Source: Akkermansia muciniphila
GTDB taxonomy: Bacteria; Verrucomicrobiota; Verrucomicrobiia; Verrucomicrobiales; Akkermansiaceae
Direction of reading: 5' to 3'
Assembly (NCBI GenBank): GCA_945890645.1
Contig: CAMDCV010000041.1
Location: 1 to 34,595 of the forward strand
DNA: 34,595 nucleotides
Shown here: positions 1-6,538 of the stretch, piece by piece
Numbering within the stretch: position 1 is the stretch's first letter
Layout of the letters: every line of letters starts with the position of its first letter
The notes under the pieces: generated by a model
What the model saw: only the letters and a program-made list of their open reading frames with translations
Told to the model about the DNA's origin: nothing
The model's database searches: none
Translations under genes and position numbers: made by a program

Positions 1-2523
1 GAAGAATTCGGCGAGCCGGCTGCGGAGAAGGAACCAGGTCGTCGTGAGTGGGCCGGCTTTTGGAGTATGATGGTCCAGCAGACGCAAAATGCCTTCAACG
101 ATAAGATGGCGCAATTTCTTCTCGTCCCCTTGGGGGCAGCTGTGGGCATCGCAGTGGAATCATATGCCGGGATTATGATCGCATTGCCATTCGTGCTTTT
201 TGCTCCTTTGGCGGGGTGGCTGAATGATCGCTTTTCCAAACGTACGGTCGTGATCGGGTCGGCGATTTTTCAATTAGTCGTACTGATGTGGATTACGTTT
301 GAAGTGATGTCGCATCGGATTGTCGGGGCGATGTCGGGCTTTTTCCTCTTGGCTGTGCAATCGGCATTTTTTAGTCCAGCGAAGATCGGACTTAACAAAG
401 AACTGTTAGGCGCAAAGCACATTGGTATGGCATCGGGATTGCAACAGGCGATGGCGATGTTGGCGATTTTAGCCGGACAAATCACAGCCGGTGCAATCTT
501 TGACGGGCGCTGGAAATCGCTCGGTGGTAGCGCGGAAATGGCGTGGAAAGCAGCCCTTGTACCGCTCATAATACTGACGATTGCTTCTGTGCCGGCGATC
601 TTTATGGGTTTTATCATTCCGCCCCTGAAAGCGCATAGTCGAGAGCCATTTCGTTTATCGTTATTGGTGGGGCATTTCCAAGATTTGCGAACATTGTGGG
701 CGGATCGTCCGCTGCGACTCGGTTCTTTTGGAGTGGCCTTTTTCTGGGGCTTTGCCGCATTTATCAATCTCTGGTCACTGAAACTGGCGCGTGAGTTGAC
801 GCAGGGCGGTGAAGGTTTTGGCACAATTTCTTCACTGTTCATGGCGGCGGCTTCCATTGGCATGGCATCGGGATTTGGTGCAGCCTCGGTGTTACAAAGA
901 CGTCGCATCCAGCTTGGCTGGGTACCGATCTCTTCGTTCCTGATGTTGGTTTGTGCTCTGGTACTTTGCATAATACCTTATGGAACAGCAGACGGATATA
1001 AAGAGCTGATCGGTTTTTCTGTAGCTGACAGCGGGGGCTCTCTAACGAACGAGATTGTTTTTTTGGTCATTTTGATCTGCTTGGCTTTCAGCTCGGCCTT
1101 GTTCCTCGCCCCTATGAATGCGTGGATGCAGAATCGTTATCCCGCTGATAAGCGTGGTGAAATGCAGTCGGCTGTGAATTTGCAGGATTGTCTTGCTGGC
1201 ATATTTGCCGTTCTGGTCATTGCTCTCGTATCCGGGATTTGTGAGTGGATGAATGGCTCTGGACTCGCGGCGGTGCGTTGGCAGGTTTTGGTGGCATCGA
1301 CCCTCTGCGCGATTGCAACTTGGCAATCGCTTCGCCATCTCACAGCCGAATGTCTTCGTGTTCTGGTTTTACCCATCGTGCGCATGATTTATCGATTGCG
1401 TGTAATCGGGCGTGAACATATTCCGGACAATGGCGGCGTGTTGTTGTTGCCGAATCATGTCACTTGGGCAGATGCCTTTTTTGTTTCCGCTTCCTGTCAC
1501 CGTCGTGTGCGCTTTGTCATGTTTGATGGCTTTATGAAAGCGAAGGGCATCGGCTGGTTCGCGCGTTTGTTCGACACAGTACCCATCTCCGCCAGTCGTG
1601 CGAAGGATGCCGTTCGATTGGTCAGCGATGCTTTACAGGCGGGCGATGTGGTTTGCTTGTATGCGGAAGGTGAATTAACGCGCACGGGTTGTTTGCAAGA
1701 AATCAAACGTGGTTTTGAGTTGATGGCTCGTAAGGCAAATACGCCGGTGGTTCCGATGTGGATGGATGGTGCGTGGGGCTCGGTGTTTTCGTTTGAGCGC
1801 GGTCGCTATTTCAAAAAAATTCCTTACTCTCTTCCTTACCCTTTGACCATCGTATTGGGCGAACCCATGCCCGGAGAAATGGCTACAGCGGATCAAGTAC
1901 GTCATGCATTGCAAAAGGCGAGCGCGACGGCTCTGGAGCGTAAGGCAAAAAAACTGCGCGCGAGTCGTGGCGAACATGCACCTTTCTGGATCAATGGTAT
2001 CCAGATTGGTCAGGTCAATGCCTTGCCGCGCCAGCAAGTGATAGGTGTGTGGGAACACGATCCTATCGCGCAGGAGTTGGCGTGTATTCACACCGGATTC
2101 GCAAAGCAATTTAATTGTTCTGTCCTCTCGGAAAATTCAGATGTGCTGAGCGTTGCCAATCGCATTGGCGGTGCGGCGACCCGGGAAATGCTGCTAGAGG
2201 CTGGCGACGACGCGCAGCCGGGCGTGTTTTATGATTTCGAGTACGAGCCGGCAGCATTGTCTCCAAAAATTCTCCATTGTCCCTGTTACGCGCATGATGG
2301 CATCGTGATCGCGATGTCGATGCCCGACCCGCCGCTCGGAGTGGCAACAAGTAATGTGCAACCGGGATCGCGCGAGGGATCGGTCGGCCTTCTGTTGCCG
2401 GGGTTCTATGTCGATATTTCCGCCGAAGGTTTGCTGACGGTAAAAGGGCCTGCATTGCCTGAGCGGGGGATTACATTGCGAGCCGGCTCTACGCTGGATG
2501 ATCGCGGATTTTTGAGCATTTAA
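1..2523 (+). CDS. MFS transporter / glycerophospholipid acyltransferase fusion with a degenerate ligase tail (5' end outside window)
   Basis: The reading frame is open from base 1 with no start codon before the Met at 67, and the residues upstream (ending EWAGFWS) look like protein, so the gene begins before the window; 840 residues are visible. Counting from Met 67, residues 1 to about 430 form many hydrophobic helices of an MFS permease (QTQNAFND near the start is typical of the LplT-like type). Residues about 440-640 are a PlsC-type acyltransferase with the HX4D box in NHVTWAD (near 463) and an EGELTR block (near 533). The last 180 residues resemble only fragments of an AMP-binding ligase (GSVGLLLPGF, then LDDRGFL at the end). 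The family is a lysophospholipid transport and re-acylation system of LplT-Aas type, acting at the inner membrane. The next gene starts 11 nt downstream. Confidence 0.85.
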   Translation, partial: EEFGEPAAEKEPGRREWAGFWSMMVQQTQNAFNDKMAQFLLVPLGAAVGIAVESYAGIMIALPFVLFAPLAGWLNDRFSKRTVVIGSAIFQLVVLMWITFEVMSHRIVGAMSGFFLLAVQSAFFSPAKIGLNKELLGAKHIGMASGLQQAMAMLAILAGQITAGAIFDGRWKSLGGSAEMAWKAALVPLIILTIASVPAIFMGFIIPPLKAHSREPFRLSLLVGHFQDLRTLWADRPLRLGSFGVAFFWGFAAFINLWSLKLARELTQGGEGFGTISSLFMAAASIGMASGFGAASVLQRRRIQLGWVPISSFLMLVCALVLCIIPYGTADGYKELIGFSVADSGGSLTNEIVFLVILICLAFSSALFLAPMNAWMQNRYPADKRGEMQSAVNLQDCLAGIFAVLVIALVSGICEWMNGSGLAAVRWQVLVASTLCAIATWQSLRHLTAECLRVLVLPIVRMIYRLRVIGREHIPDNGGVLLLPNHVTWADAFFVSASCHRRVRFVMFDGFMKAKGIGWFARLFDTVPISASRAKDAVRLVSDALQAGDVVCLYAEGELTRTGCLQEIKRGFELMARKANTPVVPMWMDGAWGSVFSFERGRYFKKIPYSLPYPLTIVLGEPMPGEMATADQVRHALQKASATALERKAKKLRASRGEHAPFWINGIQIGQVNALPRQQVIGVWEHDPIAQELACIHTGFAKQFNCSVLSENSDVLSVANRIGGAATREMLLEAGDDAQPGVFYDFEYEPAALSPKILHCPCYAHDGIVIAMSMPDPPLGVATSNVQPGSREGSVGLLLPGFYVDISAEGLLTVKGPALPERGITLRAGSTLDDRGFLSI

Positions 2524-2534
2524 ACGAGCGAATC

Positions 2535-3272
2535 ATGAGAAATGACATTGCCATAGTGTTAGGTTCTGGGCTGGGCAGTCTGGCCGATCAGTTGACGGTT
2601 AAGCGCGAGGTTGCCTTTGCTGATGCGGGACTACCGACTTCCAAAGTCGCGGGTCATGCCGGGCGTTTTTTGTTAGGGAATTTTTTCGGCCAATCGCTGT
2701 GGGTGATGCAGGGTCGGGTGCATTTATATGAGGGGCACTCAGCGCCGGACGTGGCCGCTGGTATTCGATGGCTTGCTGAACAAGGTGTGAAGCGATTGAT
2801 TCTCACCAATGCCGCTGGTTCACTGAGCGCGGGATTTCCTCCCGGAGAATGGATGATGCTGAGTGATCATTTGAATTTAACTGGGACTTCTCCCTTAGAG
2901 GGCGGGGCTAACTTTGTCGACATGAGTGAAGTGTATTCCTCCTCATGGCGACAGCAGTTTCGGGATGCAGCCAAGAAACTCATGATGCCATTGCACGAAG
3001 GCGTGTATGCCGGATTGCGTGGTCCGCAGTATGAAACACCTGCTGAAATCCGCATGTTGCAAACTCTCGGTGCGGATGCTGTGGGCATGAGCACCGTGCT
3101 CGAGGCGCTGCAAGCCAAAGCGCTCGGTATGGAAGTGCTGGGCTTTTCGTGTTTGACGAATTGGGGTGCAGGGTTGTCTGATGATGGACTTGATCACGCC
3201 GATGTGTTGCAGACCGGAAAAAATGCGGCGGATGCGATGATGCAGTTGTTGAAGACAGCTCTTGCTTCTTGA
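2535..3272 (+). CDS. Purine nucleoside phosphorylase (trimeric PNP/MTAP family)
   Basis: This 245-residue protein cleaves purine nucleosides (probably inosine and guanosine) with phosphate to the free base and ribose-1-phosphate. Visible family features are the phosphate loop VLGSGLG (residues 8-14), the GRVHLYEGH block (60-68), TNAAGSL (91-97), GPQYETPAE with the base-binding Glu (163-171), GADAVGMST (179-187) and TNWGAG with the base-binding Asn (208-213). The usual family length is about 270; this start gives a short N-terminus, but no earlier plausible start is visible after the preceding stop 11 nt upstream. There is no Shine-Dalgarno-like sequence. It is probably co-transcribed with the acyltransferase gene before it, and it converges with the operon carrying a guanine-deaminase-like gene, which would use its product guanine. 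Confidence 0.92.
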   Translation: MRNDIAIVLGSGLGSLADQLTVKREVAFADAGLPTSKVAGHAGRFLLGNFFGQSLWVMQGRVHLYEGHSAPDVAAGIRWLAEQGVKRLILTNAAGSLSAGFPPGEWMMLSDHLNLTGTSPLEGGANFVDMSEVYSSSWRQQFRDAAKKLMMPLHEGVYAGLRGPQYETPAEIRMLQTLGADAVGMSTVLEALQAKALGMEVLGFSCLTNWGAGLSDDGLDHADVLQTGKNAADAMMQLLKTALAS

Positions 3273-3275
3273 TCT

Positions 3276-3300
3276 TGACGGAGGTGTCTCGCCTCCCAGC
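3276..3300 (-). repeat. Short hairpin repeat with AGA loop, copy 1
   Basis: A 7-bp stem with a 3-nt loop lies at 3280-3296: GGAGGTG, TCT, CGCCTCC, with one G-T wobble. Read on the minus strand, the 25-nt block matches the copy at 33658-33682 at 23 of 25 positions by eye. It follows the phosphorylase stop codon and sits between convergent genes. There is no T-run after it, so it is not a standard intrinsic terminator. Confidence 0.6.
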
Positions 3301-3344
3301 CTAAAGGCAGATGTTTCAAATTTGCTTGGGTTGAGATCAGGCAT

Positions 3345-3366
3345 GCGGGCGAGACGCCCGCGCCAC
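3345..3366 (+). repeat. Short hairpin repeat with AGA loop, copy 2
   Basis: A perfect 7-bp stem: GCGGGCG (3345-3351), loop AGA, CGCCCGC (3355-3361), followed by GCCACGG. The AGA loop, stem length and GCCACG flank are shared with the copy at 33658-33682. It lies just downstream of the stop of the minus-strand propeller gene and could cap its transcript. Confidence 0.5.
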
Positions 3367-3368
3367 GG

Positions 3369-4559
3369 TCACTGCGTGATCACAAAGATACCTTTTTTGC
3401 TCCCTACGGAGACATCGAGTTTGCCGTCTTGATTGATGTCTGTCGCGATGACATCGCAGCCTACACCGCCGTCTTCAGCGATGATTTGGCTCTGCCAATG
3501 GAGTTTGCCGTCTTTAAGGCGATTGTAAAAAATGACTGTCAAAGCAGGATCGCGGGCACCGGGATCTTTTCCGCCATGCGCCCAGTAGCGTTTGCCAGTG
3601 ACGAAGTCCATGCGACCGTCTTGATCAAAGTCACCGAGCGCAAGCGCGTGAAGTTGACTGAATTGTAGGCCGTCGATGCCCTTTTTCGTAGGGTCGGCGG
3701 GAAGGATTTCGTTATAGACCATTTCCCATTGTTTGTCTTTTCCGAGATTTTCATACCATCCGAGTCCATAGCCGTGGCCATCGAGACTGGTGACGATGTC
3801 ATTGTCGCCATCTTTATCGTAGTCGGCCACAAGCATCTGTGAGCCGCCTTTGCATTTTTGCGAGAGTTTATGATACGCCCATTCGCCGGGGAGAGTCGCG
3901 GGTTGTTCAAACCAACCGTCTTTTTCGATGATGTCATTTTTCCCATCGCCGTTAAGATCACCAACGCCGAGTCCGTGTACGTAGGGTGTGCCGCTGCGTT
4001 TGTCTGACACCGCAGTCCATGACCAAGGTTTGGTGACGTCTGACCAATCTGCTGTGTAGTAACCAAAACATCCTTGACGCGTGCAGGTGATTTCTTCCTT
4101 ACCATCACCGGTGATGTCCATGAAGATCGGGCTTTCGGTGGCGGCCTCCGTGATGATGAGGTGGCTTTTCCAATCGCCTTTGCCTTCAGCTCCGGGGTTC
4201 AGATAGAGAGTGATTTCCTTGCCTGGCCAGCCGACCATAATGATGTCCTCATGCTTGTCCTCATTGACGTCTTTGCTGAAGGTAATGAACGAATTTTTCG
4301 CATACTCGCCAATCGGATAGATTTGTCCCGGGCGAAACGGTTGGGCTTTTGCGAAATCTGGGCCGAGGTAAATGAGGTGACCGGCGACGATGTCAGGAGT
4401 CTTATCGCCATTCATGTCATGGACAGCAATGCCTTCTGTGACGAAGTCTGTGCTGATGACTTGTTTCGTCCATTTGCTGGTGCTCGGATTGGCAGAAATG
4501 GCGATGCCGAGCACGGTGCAGGGGATAGTGATTTGGCAGAGTGAGCGTAAGGATTTCAT
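3369..4559 (-). CDS. Secreted FG-GAP/VCBS-repeat beta-propeller protein
   Basis: A 396-residue exported protein. The N-terminus (MKSLRS, then a hydrophobic stretch to about residue 22) looks like a Sec signal peptide. Seven calcium-loop motifs of the DxNxDxxxD type are visible near residues 48, 97, 148, 201, 246, 310 and 374 (for example DLNGDGKND and DINQDGKLD), as expected for a seven-bladed FG-GAP/VCBS propeller. Such propellers bind ligands or other proteins, and I see no catalytic domain. It is the last gene of a tight minus-strand run: its ATG is 7 nt after the transporter stop, with no visible ribosome-binding site. The specific ligand cannot be inferred. Confidence 0.88.
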   Translation of the reverse strand: MKSLRSLCQITIPCTVLGIAISANPSTSKWTKQVISTDFVTEGIAVHDMNGDKTPDIVAGHLIYLGPDFAKAQPFRPGQIYPIGEYAKNSFITFSKDVNEDKHEDIIMVGWPGKEITLYLNPGAEGKGDWKSHLIITEAATESPIFMDITGDGKEEITCTRQGCFGYYTADWSDVTKPWSWTAVSDKRSGTPYVHGLGVGDLNGDGKNDIIEKDGWFEQPATLPGEWAYHKLSQKCKGGSQMLVADYDKDGDNDIVTSLDGHGYGLGWYENLGKDKQWEMVYNEILPADPTKKGIDGLQFSQLHALALGDFDQDGRMDFVTGKRYWAHGGKDPGARDPALTVIFYNRLKDGKLHWQSQIIAEDGGVGCDVIATDINQDGKLDVSVGSKKGIFVITQ

Positions 4560-4566
4560 ATTTTTG

Positions 4567-6054
4567 TTAGAGTATTAAGTAGGAGAGCAGCACGATGATG
4601 ATGAGGCAGGCAAAGTTGAGGAGTAGACCGTTTTTTACCATCGCCATTTGCGGTACGAGGCGGGTGCCAAACACTATCGCGTTCGGTGGTGTGCCTACGG
4701 GTAACATAAATGAGCACGAGCAGGCAAGCGCGATCGGAATGACGAGGCTAGCGGCAGACAGACCAAGTTCACCTGAAACGGAATAGAAAATCGGCACTAA
4801 CAAGGCGGCGCTTGCGGTGTTGCTTGCGAGTTCACCACTAATGATGGCAAAGGCCACGGCAGCGGCGAGGATGAGAATTACGGGCGCTCCGTCTATGTTC
4901 GATGACAGCAGCCGGGCGAGAAAAGTGCTGGCTCCTGTGCGATTCAGTAGCTCACTGAGCGAAAGACCTCCGCCGAAAAGTAACAGCACGCTCCAGTCTG
5001 TGCCGTTATCGATATCGCGCCAACGCACGACGCGAAAATAGAGCAGCAGGAAGACAGAGGTGAGAGCAATGATCGTATCGATAGCGACAGTGATGCCGAG
5101 CCATTTTGCAATCCAACTGCCGCAGATCCAGCAGAGCGCCGTGGCACCGAAGATCATTAAAGTGGCGGTGCGATGCCAATTAAAGACAAACGATTTTTCC
5201 TCCTCAACGATGGTGAGGGTTTTATCGGGCTTGCAGACTTTGTAGAGAATGAATGCCATGCAGGGGAGAAGCAGAAGAACACAAGGGATGCCGAATGCCA
5301 TCCACTGCGTGAAATTGATTTGTAGCTTCGCCGCCGCGATGCCGTTGGGTGGGCTGCCAATGATGGTGCCCAAGCCGCCGATGCTCGAAGAATAGGCGAT
5401 GCCTAACAATAAAAACAATGCATTCTTATTATGGGATGGGGTGCCGCCAGTGCGATGGATCACACCCAATGCGATCGGTAACATCATCGCAGTGGTGGCA
5501 GTGTTGCTCATCCACATCGAAAGAAATGCGGTGCAACCGAAGAGCAACAAGGCCACGGGAATGAATCGACCACGACCAAGTAGAATCAACTTGCGCGCGA
5601 TCCATAAATCGACTTTCTGATAGGAGAGCGCCGAGGCCAGTGCAAAGCCACCAAAGAACATGAAGATGAGTGGATCGGCAAAGGGGAGCAGCGCGGTTTT
5701 GATGTCGCTGATGCCTGCCAGTGTGGACAACAGGGGAACCAGCAAAGCGGTGGCGGCAAGCGGTAGCGCTTCGGTCAGCCACAAAAAGGCAATGCAGGCA
5801 AGAATGCCGAGACCGAGTGTGATTTTCGTGGCATCCAGGCCTTTTTCCATTTCCGCGAGGTAGGGCTGCGGCATCCAGCGCGCAATCACGAAGAGCATCA
5901 CGAGACTGAAAAATACCAACCACGTTCGCTTGCGGCGGAGAAAGGGAGTGAACATCTCCGTTTGATGAATGTCTTCGTGCGGATAGTCGCTTTCCTGCAG
6001 CGATGGCTCGACAGTGCGCGGCGTTTCCTCGGGGGATGGTAATTCTGCCTTCAT
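4567..6054 (-). CDS. DASS (SLC13)-family sodium:anion symporter
   Basis: A 495-residue inner-membrane transporter. After a polar Glu/Pro-rich cytoplasmic N-terminus of about 45 residues come numerous hydrophobic helices. The two SNT signature regions of the divalent anion:Na+ symporter family are clear: MSNTATTAMMLPIA with GSPPNGIA in the first half, and ASNTASAALLVPIF with LPVGTPPNAIVFG near the C-terminus. Members import sulfate or C4/C6 dicarboxylates with sodium, and sequence inspection does not fix the substrate. Its ATG directly abuts the stop of the guanine-deaminase-like gene (no spacer), so translational coupling is likely. The propeller gene follows 7 nt downstream. Confidence 0.92.
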   Translation of the reverse strand: MKAELPSPEETPRTVEPSLQESDYPHEDIHQTEMFTPFLRRKRTWLVFFSLVMLFVIARWMPQPYLAEMEKGLDATKITLGLGILACIAFLWLTEALPLAATALLVPLLSTLAGISDIKTALLPFADPLIFMFFGGFALASALSYQKVDLWIARKLILLGRGRFIPVALLLFGCTAFLSMWMSNTATTAMMLPIALGVIHRTGGTPSHNKNALFLLLGIAYSSSIGGLGTIIGSPPNGIAAAKLQINFTQWMAFGIPCVLLLLPCMAFILYKVCKPDKTLTIVEEEKSFVFNWHRTATLMIFGATALCWICGSWIAKWLGITVAIDTIIALTSVFLLLYFRVVRWRDIDNGTDWSVLLLFGGGLSLSELLNRTGASTFLARLLSSNIDGAPVILILAAAVAFAIISGELASNTASAALLVPIFYSVSGELGLSAASLVIPIALACSCSFMLPVGTPPNAIVFGTRLVPQMAMVKNGLLLNFACLIIIVLLSYLIL

Positions 6055-6531
6055 TCAATACGCGATTCGATTCGGCATACTGGCATAATCGTGGGCGAGT
6101 TGCAATGCGCCATCGCGGCAAACTTCGTTAGAGGGAATGAGTCGTAGCTCTTGGGGCAATGTGAATTGATCGAAGAGAAGCGAATCATCAAATCCAATGG
6201 CGGCAGCATCTTTGATACTAAATCCATAGTAGATGCTCGAAATTCTTGCCCAGTGAATGGCGCCGAGGCACATCGGGCAGGGTTGCCCCGTGGTATAAAT
6301 CACACTGCCAACAAGAGAAAATGTTTTTAACTGCGTGCAGGCATAGCGAATGGCCATGACTTCGCCGTGGGCCGTGGGGTCGTGATTTTTTACCACGTGG
6401 TTGGATCCTTCACCAATGATTTGCCCCTCACGCACGATCACCGCACCGAAGGGGCCGCCGTTTCCTGCAAGCATGCTGGCGCGTGCGAGAGCGATGGCCC
6501 GATGCATGAACTCTTCGTGTCTGTCGGACAT
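6055..6531 (-). CDS. guaD: Guanine deaminase-like nucleobase deaminase (CDA superfamily)
   Basis: This 158-residue zinc enzyme of the cytidine-deaminase fold resembles Bacillus GuaD along its length: GGPFGAVIV (25-33), DPTAHGEV (51-58), PCPMCLGAIHWAR (84-96), GFDDSLLF (113-120), and a C-terminus ending in an aromatic residue as in the domain-swapped GuaD dimer. The zinc ligands would be His55, Cys85 and Cys88, with Glu57 as proton shuttle. The usual HAE motif is HGE here. The expected reaction is guanine to xanthine plus ammonia. A tRNA adenosine deaminase (TadA) is a less likely alternative, given the GuaD-type GFDDS block. It starts 7 nt after the haem protein upstream and abuts the transporter gene. 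Confidence 0.8.
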   Translation of the reverse strand: MSDRHEEFMHRAIALARASMLAGNGGPFGAVIVREGQIIGEGSNHVVKNHDPTAHGEVMAIRYACTQLKTFSLVGSVIYTTGQPCPMCLGAIHWARISSIYYGFSIKDAAAIGFDDSLLFDQFTLPQELRLIPSNEVCRDGALQLAHDYASMPNRIAY

Positions 6532-6538
6532 GACCGGG

